DNA from: CAYWMD01 sp964458575
GTDB lineage: Bacteria; Verrucomicrobiota; Verrucomicrobiia; Limisphaerales; JADLHS01
Direction: 5' to 3'
DNA: 64,000 nucleotides
NCBI GenBank assembly: GCA_964458575.1
Contig: CAYWMD010000024.1
Span: forward strand, 26,177 to 90,176
Shown here: positions 16,968 through 24,921 of the stretch, in pieces
Numbering within the stretch: the stretch's first letter is position 1
Layout of the letters: each line of letters begins with the position of its first letter
Notes under the pieces: generated by a model
Databases searched by the model: none
Seen by the model: only the letters and a program-made list of their open reading frames with translations
Told to the model about the DNA's origin: nothing
Program-made: the position numbers and the translations under genes

Positions 16968-18020
16968 TCAGCCAGCCGGTTGGTCCATCCACACCATACA
17001 GCGGCCGGCGACGCGGCCGTTTTTCAGGTCGCCAATCGCGTCGTTGATCTGGTCCAGTTTGTAGCGTTTGCTAACGAGGTCGCGGAAATCCAACCGGCCG
17101 GTCTGGCAGAGACGGACGAGCTTGGGGATGTCAATTTCCGGCCGGCAATCGCCGCCTTCGGAGCCGGTCAGCACCTTTTTGAAGTGCAATGGCAACGTGT
17201 AAAGACTCGGATGCCGCGCCGCCTTTGGGGGCACACCGACCAAAATGACGCGGCCTTGTGGCGCGGTCACTTCGTAGGCGGTTTCGATGACTTCAGTGAC
17301 GCCGGTGTTTTCGATGGCGACATCCACGCCTTGTGGGCCGACGATCTTGCGAATCTCTTCGCGCAGATCGCCTTGGCGCGCGTTGAGCGTGTGGGTCGCG
17401 CCGAGTTTGCGGGCGAGTTCCAGTTTATGGTCGTGGAGGTCAATGCCGATGATCGGATACGCCGCCACCTTGGCCGCAAATTGGATGATGTTCAATCCCA
17501 CCCCGCCCGTGCCGAACACCGCGATGCTCTCGCCGATGCCTAGTTTGGAGTTGTTGTTGACAACGCCCAAAGCCGTCGTGACCGCACAGCCCAATAGCGC
17601 GCCCGATTCGGGATCGAAATCCGACGGTACTTTCGTGACGCGGTTTTCGGAGAGGATGGAATATTCGCTGAAGGTGGTGACCCAGCCGGAATTCACGTCA
17701 CCGAGCTTGGATTTGTATTTCGGGGTGGGCGCTTGCAGGCCCGCGCCTTTGCGCCAGTGACACACCACGCGGTCGCCCGGTTTGACGGAAGTCACACCTT
17801 CGCCGCATTCGACGACGGTCGCGGTGGCTTCGTGGCCAAGGAGGTGGGGCAGGAATTTGTCCGGACCTTTCGCGCCTTCGATCTCGTTGATCTGCGCGCC
17901 GCAAATGCCGCTGACCAGAATTTTCACCAGCACCTGGCCGAAGCGCAGGGGCGGCGATTCAATTTCCTCAATGACCAGCGGCTGCTTGAGTTCGACGAGA
18001 ATGGCGGCCTTGAATTTCAT
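16968..18020 (-). CDS. Zinc-type MDR alcohol dehydrogenase
   Basis: A 350-residue medium-chain dehydrogenase. Catalytic zinc ligands are recognisable: SGICGAQINEI (Cys), LLGHEATATV (His-Glu), LLGCAVTTALG (Cys). The NAD motif is VFGTGGVGLNIIQFA. The usual structural-zinc lobe with four cysteines is missing: the segment reads CHWRKGAGLQAPTP and keeps only one cysteine. Start set at MKFKAAILVE; its ATG overlaps the TGA of the upstream methyltransferase by one base, so the genes are translationally coupled. It sits between methyltransferases and the transketolase pair. Substrate unknown; a sugar or polyol is likely. Confidence 0.86.
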   Translation of the reverse strand: MKFKAAILVELKQPLVIEEIESPPLRFGQVLVKILVSGICGAQINEIEGAKGPDKFLPHLLGHEATATVVECGEGVTSVKPGDRVVCHWRKGAGLQAPTPKYKSKLGDVNSGWVTTFSEYSILSENRVTKVPSDFDPESGALLGCAVTTALGVVNNNSKLGIGESIAVFGTGGVGLNIIQFAAKVAAYPIIGIDLHDHKLELARKLGATHTLNARQGDLREEIRKIVGPQGVDVAIENTGVTEVIETAYEVTAPQGRVILVGVPPKAARHPSLYTLPLHFKKVLTGSEGGDCRPEIDIPKLVRLCQTGRLDFRDLVSKRYKLDQINDAIGDLKNGRVAGRCMVWMDQPAG

Positions 18021-18682
18021 CAGAAGTAAATGAACTCGTAATCGCCCGTGTAGCCGAAGTGGTTGTAGAGCCAGATCCACGACGCGGTGTCGAGAATCGT
18101 CTCGGCGGTGAGCGCCCAGCACTCGAGGTTGAACATCTCCTGTTCGTTGCGAAAGCTCTCAAGCATCACGTAACCCTGCTTGCCGACCCGCTGGATTTCC
18201 GCGAGGGCAGTTTGCAGTTCGAACAGTTTCAGGTTGTGCAGCGTCGCCAGCGAGATGACGAGGTCGAAATGTTTGTCGCCCCACGGGTAGCGATCCTGGG
18301 CGCGGTAGCGGAAGAGATTCGCCTTCAACTCCGGATGCACGGAAGCCAGACCGTGTTTGGAAATATCGAATCCCACCAGTTCGAGTCCAGGTTCGATCAA
18401 CTGCATTTCATAAAGCAAAAACGCCTTGCCACAGCCGACATCCAGCACGCGCGAGCCGGCCTTGAGTCCGTAAAGGTCAATCATGGCCTGCGCCACGGGC
18501 TTCCAACGTCCAGCCAGATATTTGTAGCCGCCGTAACCGAAGCGCCGGTCGCCATCCCAATAGTCGGCCTCGTATTCCTTGGCTTTCAACATGCAGTTGA
18601 CCTTGTCGTCCACCATGCGAGCGAGGCAATCGCGCTTGGTGGCCTTGTGCAGCGATGAAACGATGTTTAAGAGTCGGCCCAT
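18020..18682 (-). CDS. Class I SAM-dependent methyltransferase
   Basis: A 220-residue methyltransferase with motif I SRVLDVGCGKAFLLYEMQ and motif post-I LVGFDISKHGLASV, followed by DLVISLATLHNLKLF. The N-terminal 40 residues (basic, with YWDGDRRFGYGGYKYLAGRW) precede the Rossmann domain. Its stop overlaps the start of the MDR dehydrogenase gene, and it begins 18 bases after the transketolase C-terminal subunit gene, so all are one transcript. The acceptor is unknown. Confidence 0.82.
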   Translation of the reverse strand: MGRLLNIVSSLHKATKRDCLARMVDDKVNCMLKAKEYEADYWDGDRRFGYGGYKYLAGRWKPVAQAMIDLYGLKAGSRVLDVGCGKAFLLYEMQLIEPGLELVGFDISKHGLASVHPELKANLFRYRAQDRYPWGDKHFDLVISLATLHNLKLFELQTALAEIQRVGKQGYVMLESFRNEQEMFNLECWALTAETILDTASWIWLYNHFGYTGDYEFIYF

Positions 18683-18700
18683 AATTTTCTTTTCGTAACG

Positions 18701-19624
18701 TTATTTCCCGGAAAGTTGCTGAACCACCGAAACGATTTTTTCCGTCGTGACCTCGTAACGTTTCAACAGGCTGGCCTGCGAACCGTATTGGTCGGGGAAT
18801 GCGTCCGGCAGACCGATGCGACGAAAACGTTTCGGTGTTTTGAAATCCGCTTCGGCTAAAAGTTCCGCCACAGCGCTGCCCAAGCCGCCAATGATCGAAT
18901 GTTCCTCGACCGTCACGACGACCGGAACTCGCTGCGCATAATGCAAAATGGCCTCCGCATCGAGCGGCTTCACCGTTGGCGAATGGAGCAAGGTGGCCTT
19001 GATACCAGCCGCGTCCAGAGCTGTGGCGGCGTCCAAGGCCGACTTGAGCATGATGCCGGTGGAGATCACCAGCGCGCCGTCGCCTTCGCACATCGGGACG
19101 ACCTTGCCGATCTGGAACGGCACGTTCTTGGCCACGATGGGATCGCCACCTTTGCCCAGCCGGATGTAAATCGGGCCGCGATGGTCCACGGTAGCGGGCA
19201 TCATGCGGCGCATTTCCTCGGCGTCCGCCGGCGCGAGGATGGTCATGCGCGGGCAGGCGCGAAAAATGGCGATGTCCTCGCAAGCTTCGTGCGTCGGTCC
19301 GAGCGGTGCATAAACCACGCCGCCGCCGTTGGCGATGAGGCGCACGTTGGCGTTATGCAGGCAAAGGTCGAGGATGACCTGATCAAAACAGCGCCGCGTC
19401 AGAAACGTGGCGATGGTGTTGACGTAAACGATCTTCCCTTCGAGCGCGAGACCCGCGGCCATGCCGACGCAGTTGGCTTCGCTCACGCCCTCCATGAAAA
19501 AGCGGTCGGGCATTTCGGCCTTGAATTGCTTCAACGTGCCGACGCCGAGATCGGAGCCGATGAAGAAGATCCGCGGATCCCTCTTCGCCAGCTCGTAAAC
19601 CATGTCCAGACAGGTCTTGCGCAT
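18701..19624 (-). CDS. Transketolase-like, C-terminal (pyrimidine-binding) subunit
   Basis: A 307-residue half-transketolase carrying the pyrimidine-binding and C-terminal domains. Seen: FFMEGVSEANCVGMAAGLAL (with the Glu that activates thiamine diphosphate), GGGVVYAPLGPTHEACEDIA and VVVTVEEHSIIGGLGSAVAE. Its start overlaps the stop of the N-terminal subunit gene (ATGA), which is normal for split transketolases that must pair one to one. Split transketolases move a two-carbon ketol group; in a glycan locus this may build a higher-carbon or branched sugar precursor rather than serve central metabolism. Confidence 0.9.
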   Translation of the reverse strand: MRKTCLDMVYELAKRDPRIFFIGSDLGVGTLKQFKAEMPDRFFMEGVSEANCVGMAAGLALEGKIVYVNTIATFLTRRCFDQVILDLCLHNANVRLIANGGGVVYAPLGPTHEACEDIAIFRACPRMTILAPADAEEMRRMMPATVDHRGPIYIRLGKGGDPIVAKNVPFQIGKVVPMCEGDGALVISTGIMLKSALDAATALDAAGIKATLLHSPTVKPLDAEAILHYAQRVPVVVTVEEHSIIGGLGSAVAELLAEADFKTPKRFRRIGLPDAFPDQYGSQASLLKRYEVTTEKIVSVVQQLSGK

Positions 19625-20463
19625 CAGGCTTTAACCTCCAACTCGGCCAGCAGCGATTGGATTTCCTCCGGAGTGACCTTGTTCTTGTGGTGCCAGTTCA
19701 AATTGTTCTCCACGTAGCTGATGCCCTTGCCCTTGATGGTGTGGCAAATGATGACGCTTGGCTTGTTGGCATCGAAAGGAACGCGCTTCAGGGCCGCGCG
19801 CAGCTTCTCGATATCGTGGCCGTCCACTTCCTCGGCGGCGAAACCGAACGCGCGCCATTTGTCGGCAAACGGGTCCATGTCGAGCACTTCGTAAGTCGTG
19901 CTGTAGGACTGCTGCTTGTTGTAATCCACGAGCACAGTCAGGTTGCTCAACTTGTGTTTGCCGGCGCACAGTGCGGCTTCCCACACGGAGCCCTCGTTGG
20001 ATTCGCCGTCGCTGGAGATCACGAAGGTGCGGTGGCTTGATTTCTCGTAGCGCGCGTTCAGGGCAAAGCCGACACCAATCGGCAGGCCGTGTCCGAGACT
20101 GCCGGTGGACGCTTCCACGCCGGGCACTTTGCCGTATTCGGGATGGCCGCCGAGAATTCCGTCCGTCTTGCAAAACTTCCACAGCTCGGCTTCCGGGAAA
20201 AAGCCCTTCTCCGCCAGCAAAACGTAAAGCGCCAAACAACCGTGACCCTTGCTCAGAATGAATCGGTCGCGTTGCGCCCAACGCGGATTTTTCGCGTCGT
20301 AGCGCAGAATATCGTCGTAGAGGACGCGCAACATTTCGACCAGGGAGAAGGCCGCGCCGATGTGACCGCGCCCGCCCTTTTCCAACATGCGGACGATTTG
20401 CGCGCGGAGTTCGCGCGAACGCCGGTCCAGCGGGGTGGTGCTGACGGGAGGTGGTTTAATCAC
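19624..20463 (-). CDS. Transketolase-like, N-terminal (TPP-binding) subunit
   Basis: A 279-residue partner of the following gene, holding the diphosphate-binding domain. Landmarks: RFILSKGHGCLALYVLLA, GHPEYGKVPGVEASTGSLGH, the TPP/Mg motif SSDGESNEGSVWEA ending in VDYNKQQ, and HTIKGKGISYVEN. Length matches other split transketolase N-subunits. Start is GTG at 20461-20463, inside the last codons of the phosphotransferase gene upstream (8-base overlap). All this points to tight co-expression with the kinase, phosphatase and epimerase genes just before it. Confidence 0.9.
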   Translation of the reverse strand: MIKPPPVSTTPLDRRSRELRAQIVRMLEKGGRGHIGAAFSLVEMLRVLYDDILRYDAKNPRWAQRDRFILSKGHGCLALYVLLAEKGFFPEAELWKFCKTDGILGGHPEYGKVPGVEASTGSLGHGLPIGVGFALNARYEKSSHRTFVISSDGESNEGSVWEAALCAGKHKLSNLTVLVDYNKQQSYSTTYEVLDMDPFADKWRAFGFAAEEVDGHDIEKLRAALKRVPFDANKPSVIICHTIKGKGISYVENNLNWHHKNKVTPEEIQSLLAELEVKA

Positions 20464-21526
20464 GGTAGGGAAAATTCTGGTACTCGCTGCGAATCCGGTT
20501 CAACATGCGGCGGGCTTTTTCCAACTGCTGCATCTGCAACTCCGAACGGTCCTGGACGGTGACGGCGGCAAAATTGCGTCGCTGAAGCGAGTCGGACACA
20601 AATTCGTTCAGCAGAATCATGCACCACTTGAGGCCGAACAGCGGATAAACGCTCTCGACACGGTCAACCAAGGCAGGAAAATCGGAGAACCGGCGGAGCA
20701 CCGCCGACGCAAACTTCTTTTTCAACTCCGCCGACAATTCCATCGCCGGATGCAGCAAAAAGTCCGAAATCATTTTCGCGGGATCATCCCAGCCAAAATA
20801 CTCAAAGTCGAGAAAGATTATGCGACCGTCAGCCTGCCGCAGGGCGTTGTGAAAGCCGCAATCTGAGGGACTCAGGGTGCGTTGCGCCCAGGAAATCTCC
20901 CGCTCCGCGGACATGCCGGCAGCTTGCAAGCGGGCCTGGCTCCACGGAATCAGTTCTTCGAGAAACGGGGTCAGCTCCTGGTCGAAAAATTCCCGCAGCG
21001 CTCGAAAAGGCGGCGTGTCGCCTTCGGCCGCGCGCACGCGTTGCCAGCGTTGCTGAACGTTGGCCATCACCTCATCCACCGTGAAGAAGGCTTCCGAGGC
21101 CGCGCCCAGCTTGCGACTTTCGGGATGACGGCTCAACTCCCGCAACTGCCCCAACAGATTCACGAACGCGTTCACATCGGCTTCGCCCGCCTGACCGGGT
21201 GGGATTTTTTCTCCCTCGATGAATTGATAAACCGCCCAGCCCCGCTCGGGATCGGCGAGGATGGGTTCGGGGATTTCGCGGAAACCGTTCGTCCACAGAA
21301 ATGAGAAACTGTTGAATTCCGTGGCCAACCGATCGCGGTTGTCCGACGCGTGACGGAAATAAACCTTCAAGGCGAAGCACGCCACACCGTCCGCGTAAAC
21401 CTTGTAAATCTGGCTGTTGCGCCCGCCACCGATCCGCTCGACGCCGGTCACGTTTCGCTTCAACCAAGGGCCAAGCGCCGCGCGCAACACTTCCGGCGTC
21501 AATTCATTGGGCGGCGTTGAAGACAT
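20456..21526 (-). CDS. APH-like phosphotransferase
   Basis: A 356-residue kinase of the aminoglycoside phosphotransferase/choline kinase fold, cytoplasmic. An N-terminal nucleotide-binding lobe (GVERIGGGRNSQIYKVYAD, FALKVYFRHASDN) is followed by the catalytic loop LSPSDCGFHNALRQ, a variant of HxDxxxxN with Ser for His, and IIFLDFEYFGWDDPAKMI with the metal-binding Asp. It ends within the HAD gene's successor: 23 bases overlap with the HAD gene upstream and 8 with the transketolase gene downstream. It probably phosphorylates a sugar or sugar derivative made by its neighbours; antibiotic resistance is unlikely here. Confidence 0.82.
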   Translation of the reverse strand: MSSTPPNELTPEVLRAALGPWLKRNVTGVERIGGGRNSQIYKVYADGVACFALKVYFRHASDNRDRLATEFNSFSFLWTNGFREIPEPILADPERGWAVYQFIEGEKIPPGQAGEADVNAFVNLLGQLRELSRHPESRKLGAASEAFFTVDEVMANVQQRWQRVRAAEGDTPPFRALREFFDQELTPFLEELIPWSQARLQAAGMSAEREISWAQRTLSPSDCGFHNALRQADGRIIFLDFEYFGWDDPAKMISDFLLHPAMELSAELKKKFASAVLRRFSDFPALVDRVESVYPLFGLKWCMILLNEFVSDSLQRRNFAAVTVQDRSELQMQQLEKARRMLNRIRSEYQNFPYRD

Positions 21527-22115
21527 AGTTGTAAATCCGCGCCCAGTCCGCCATGGGATTCACGGCGGGCAGATGGCGTGGCGCTTCGTGGTGGCCGAAA
21601 AGAATTTGCACGACATGATGCGGGAACGCTGGCTCGAGGAAGGTCTCCTCAAGGTCATCAACGAAGTGGGTGCAGCCAGTTTCACGGATGAACCGGATCT
21701 TTTCCTGCCGCGTCTCGCCAAAGTGAAGATGTTCCGGTGACAGCCCGATGCGATGCGGATCAAAAAAGCCCTGTGCCGCCAGCCATTCGCGCGCGGTCTG
21801 CTGCAAATCATAACCGCCAATCACCGCGGTCCGGGTCTTGTGGCTGATGATGTGAACCGGCAAGCGCCGGCGGACTGCGTGGGTGAAGAATTCCAATACG
21901 CCGGGAAACGGCAGCGCACCGGCCATGTGCGGGCCGTAAACGTGACCCTGCAATTCCGTCCAGTCGCGCTCCCGGCCCTGCTGCCGGAGAAAATCGCGCA
22001 CCTCGTTCTTGCGCGCGGGCAGCGTGGCCGGAATCAACCCGCACTCGACGGCGACCGAATGAAACAATTCGTCGTAGCGGACAATCGTGTTGTCGAAATC
22101 AACGCCGAGGACCAT
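21504..22115 (-). CDS. HAD-superfamily phosphatase-like protein
   Basis: A 203-residue HAD-fold hydrolase. Motif I is VLGVDFDNTIVRYDE (the first Asp forms the phospho-enzyme), motif II is HIISHKTRTA, and motif IV is THFVDDLEETFLEP. A cap-like insert lies between motifs I and II. Between an epimerase gene and a kinase gene it could remove a phosphate from a sugar phosphate, as GmhB does in heptose synthesis, but it is not an obvious GmhB orthologue. It starts 4 bases after the stop of the epimerase gene. Confidence 0.8.
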   Translation of the reverse strand: MVLGVDFDNTIVRYDELFHSVAVECGLIPATLPARKNEVRDFLRQQGRERDWTELQGHVYGPHMAGALPFPGVLEFFTHAVRRRLPVHIISHKTRTAVIGGYDLQQTAREWLAAQGFFDPHRIGLSPEHLHFGETRQEKIRFIRETGCTHFVDDLEETFLEPAFPHHVVQILFGHHEAPRHLPAVNPMADWARIYNYVFNAAQ

Positions 22116-22119
22116 GCGG

Positions 22120-23139
22120 TCATTTCACCTTCAACTGCTGCATCAGTTTGATGTTGGAGTAAACCGGATTGGTGAACGGGTCTTTGATCAGGCCGCGGCG
22201 ATAGGCATCCGCGATGTCCTTGATGGCGTCCTCGATGGTGAACCGGGTTTCAAAGCCCAGCACGCGTTTGACCTTGTCCGAGTTCACATGATACGACCGA
22301 TTGTCGTTCGACGGCGTGTATTCCAGTTCGATGGTTTTGTCGCCCAGCGTGTCGCGGACGAGCATGGCGATGTCTTCGACCGAACGGTTTTGGAATCCCA
22401 CATTGAAAGCGTCACGGTTGATTTTCGCACCCGGCGCTTCGAGGAAAGCGTGGTAGGCGCGCACCATGTCCTTGATGTGCAGATTCGGGCGGAGCTGTTT
22501 GCCGCCGAAAATCTTGATCTTGTGATTCACCAGCGCGTGGATGGTGAGAATGTTCACGGTGAGATCGAGCCGCAGCCGCGGCGCATAACCGCAAACCGTG
22601 GACGGACGAACAATCACGCACTCCATGCCGTTCATCTTGGGGTGCGCCAGCAGGTCGCGCTCGCAATCGAGCTTGAAGCGGGAATAGTCGGTCAGCGGTT
22701 GCGGGTCGGCGTCTTCGCGCACGTCGGGCGTTTCCTTCACTCCGTAGATGGACGACGAACTGGCATAGATGAACCGTTTGACGCCCTGGTCAATCGAGCC
22801 TTGCAGCAAGCCGGCGAACGCATCGTAGTTGATGGATTTGCCGAGCGTGGGATCGAGTTCGAAGCTGGGATCATTGGAAATGCAGGCGAGGTGAATAACC
22901 GCGTCCACGCCCTTCAACGCCGCCTTCAACTTCGCGCTCTCGCGGATGTCCAGTTTGATGCGCTCGAGTTGCGGATGCTGGTTGCAATCATCAAACACAT
23001 CCGGTCCGTACCAAAAAGTATCCACGACTTTGACATGGTAGCCGTGCTTGAGGAGGTCGGGCACGAGCGCGCTGCCGACGTAACCGCCGCCGCCCGTGAC
23101 CAGGAGTGATTTGTAGCCGTGTGGGTTTTTGCTGCTCAT
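22120..23139 (-). CDS. NAD-dependent sugar epimerase/dehydratase (extended SDR)
   Basis: A 339-residue extended SDR acting on nucleotide sugars. Cofactor motif SLLVTGGGGYVGSALVPDL; active-site series YASSSSIYGVKE (Ser) and LTDYSRFKLDCERDL (Tyr-x-x-x-Lys); substrate-domain segment RPSTVCGYAPRLRLDLTVN. It resembles another SDR in the divergent arm at 28.8-29.8 kb (both have the PRxRLDL motif), so they may handle related sugars. It lies 26 bases after the nucleotidyltransferase/kinase gene. The exact reaction (epimerase, dehydratase or reductase) cannot be told. Confidence 0.88.
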   Translation of the reverse strand: MSSKNPHGYKSLLVTGGGGYVGSALVPDLLKHGYHVKVVDTFWYGPDVFDDCNQHPQLERIKLDIRESAKLKAALKGVDAVIHLACISNDPSFELDPTLGKSINYDAFAGLLQGSIDQGVKRFIYASSSSIYGVKETPDVREDADPQPLTDYSRFKLDCERDLLAHPKMNGMECVIVRPSTVCGYAPRLRLDLTVNILTIHALVNHKIKIFGGKQLRPNLHIKDMVRAYHAFLEAPGAKINRDAFNVGFQNRSVEDIAMLVRDTLGDKTIELEYTPSNDNRSYHVNSDKVKRVLGFETRFTIEDAIKDIADAYRRGLIKDPFTNPVYSNIKLMQQLKVK

Positions 23140-23165
23140 AAATTACTGCTCAAAAAGTGCCGGCG

Positions 23166-24695
23166 CTACTTCATCAACGATGTGATATGCCGGAACAGGC
23201 TGGTCGGTTCGAGAAAACTCCGGTGACCCATGATGGTGCAGGCTTCCGCACCGACAACGTTGGCGATGAATCCAAGGACCAGCGGCGGGACGCCCAGGGC
23301 TACGCACGGCGCGGTGATTCCCAGCACCGCATCACCCGCACCCACGCGATCCACGATGCGGATGGCAAAGGCCGGCACGTGAAAGAATCCTTTGTCGCGG
23401 TCGTGAATCAAACAGCCGTTGCTGCCGCGCGTTACCAGAAAATTCTTGGTTGCGATGTTGTTGGCCAGTCCCTCGGTAAGCGCGCGCAAGTCGGCGCTCA
23501 CTTTGCGGGCGTCGAGGCGCACTTCCGGTTCACCAATGGACACGTAATCGGCGCGCGGGTATTTGGAAATGGTGTTAAAGCCACGGTTGCCGGCGTTCGT
23601 CTGGGTGTTGACGGCCAGGAATTTCGCCTGCTTGCAGACCAGTTGCAAAATTCGTTCGGTCATCAAGCCATGGCCATAATCCGCCACTACGACCACATCG
23701 TATTGCGGCAGGATACGCTCCAAATTCGCGAACAGTTTGCTTTCCACGTCCGGCGGGAGGGCGTCGTTGCGCATGACATACACCTCGAACAGCTTGCTCG
23801 AAAGGTATTCCTCGACGAACCGGCGCTTGATGATGGTGGGCGCGCCGGGAATCTGCGTAAAATGGGTTTGGACGTTGGAACTGAGCTTTCCCTTGATGAA
23901 CTCCTCGCAAGAATCAACGCTGCCCAAGGCCGAAACCACGGCCACCTCGTCGCAGAAATTCGCGATGTGATTCGCGATGGCCAGCACGCCACCGGGGTAT
24001 TGCTCCGTCCGGCTGTGCAACGCGGCCAGCACCGGCTCCTTGCCCGATTTGCCCATCACCGAGCAGAACTGATATTCGTCCACGATGGTTTCGCCGATGA
24101 CCAGCACCTTGAGCTTGCGCATCGCCTGCAGATAACCGGTGATTTCCTCGGGGGTGTGCTGCGAACGGAACTCTTGCAGGAAAGACTTGGTCTCCGGCGC
24201 AAAAACATCCATGAACCGGTTGATAAGCGTCGAGGCGCTGAACGTTTCCTCGTCGGTCAATACCAGTTCGCCCCCGTTGGCCCTGACGGCATCAGCCTCC
24301 AGGTCAATGGCATTGGTATGGTCACGCTTGCCGCTCTCGCGCACCACACCTTTGACATAAAGATTCGGTTTGAGCCGCTGGATGGTTTCCACCGCCGTCG
24401 GCCATTCGTTGATGGCCACAAAATCCACGCACACCAGCGACGCCAACGCCTCCGCGCGCAACCGTTCGGGGAACGCCGGGCGATGCGGGCCTTTGTTGAC
24501 GAAACGGTCGGGCGTGAGCGTGACCACCAGCACATCACCGAGCTTCCGGGCCGCCTCCAGGTGTTTAATGTGACCGATGTGCAGCAGGTCGAACACGCCG
24601 TGGCAATGAACGATCTTCCTGCCGCCTGACCGTAACGTCGCCAGCGTGCCCGCCAGTTCGTCAACCCGTTTGATTTTACTACTGGTTGTATCCAT
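23166..24695 (-). CDS. Bifunctional nucleotidyltransferase-PfkB sugar kinase (HldE-like, reversed domain order)
   Basis: A 509-residue fusion. The N-terminal 150 residues are a cytidylyltransferase-type domain (IVHCHGVFDLLHIGHIKHLE with the HxGH active site, and VNKGPHRPAFPERLRAEAL). The remainder, from about 190, is a PfkB/ribokinase domain (VLVIGETIVDEYQF, YPGGVLAIANHIANF, VVVADYGHGLMTE, and the anion hole DRVGAGDAVLGITAP). HldE of Gram-negative LPS synthesis has the same two activities but kinase first, nucleotidyltransferase second. Here the order is reversed. It likely phosphorylates a sugar and converts its 1-phosphate to an NDP-sugar. First gene of the minus-strand operon, facing the GT2 gene across 226 bases. 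Confidence 0.88.
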   Translation of the reverse strand: MDTTSSKIKRVDELAGTLATLRSGGRKIVHCHGVFDLLHIGHIKHLEAARKLGDVLVVTLTPDRFVNKGPHRPAFPERLRAEALASLVCVDFVAINEWPTAVETIQRLKPNLYVKGVVRESGKRDHTNAIDLEADAVRANGGELVLTDEETFSASTLINRFMDVFAPETKSFLQEFRSQHTPEEITGYLQAMRKLKVLVIGETIVDEYQFCSVMGKSGKEPVLAALHSRTEQYPGGVLAIANHIANFCDEVAVVSALGSVDSCEEFIKGKLSSNVQTHFTQIPGAPTIIKRRFVEEYLSSKLFEVYVMRNDALPPDVESKLFANLERILPQYDVVVVADYGHGLMTERILQLVCKQAKFLAVNTQTNAGNRGFNTISKYPRADYVSIGEPEVRLDARKVSADLRALTEGLANNIATKNFLVTRGSNGCLIHDRDKGFFHVPAFAIRIVDRVGAGDAVLGITAPCVALGVPPLVLGFIANVVGAEACTIMGHRSFLEPTSLFRHITSLMK

Positions 24696-24921
24696 TCGAT
24701 GTCACCCCGACCCACGTCAAGGCGGGTTCAAGAGCCGGAATTTATACGCAGGAACGGGCGGGTTGGCAAATACTCCGCGTGTAAAAATTACGTCTCGAAA
24801 CCAGTGCAATTGGGCCGGTAACACCCGCCAACCGCCGGAACCCGGGCGGTGGGCGAACCCATCCCGCCGCCATCATTCGCTTGCTGTTCCGCGCCTTGCA
24901 AACCAGACTTCGTGCGATTCT
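24696..24921. promoter_or_regulatory. Divergent promoter region of the glycan locus
   Basis: 226 non-coding bases between the head-to-head starts of the nucleotidyltransferase/kinase gene (minus) and the GT2 gene (plus). Both arms must be transcribed from here or nearby. I could not pick out convincing -35/-10 boxes. The stretch is G+C-rich with near-complementary runs (24,756-24,768 against 24,827-24,838) that may form long-range stems. Confidence 0.4.

Noticed and set aside
23157..24629. A 490-codon plus-strand open frame opposite the nucleotidyltransferase-kinase
   Set aside because: Antisense shadow. The minus frame has the HxGH and GAGD motifs; the plus frame has none.
24646..24921. A longer N terminus for the second GT2 gene
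   Set aside because: It would overlap the divergent gene's start and shows no conserved residues before ISVVIANYNH.
24696..24921. A tRNA or riboswitch in the divergent gap
   Set aside because: No cloverleaf, no conserved T-loop and no recognisable aptamer core was found by eye.
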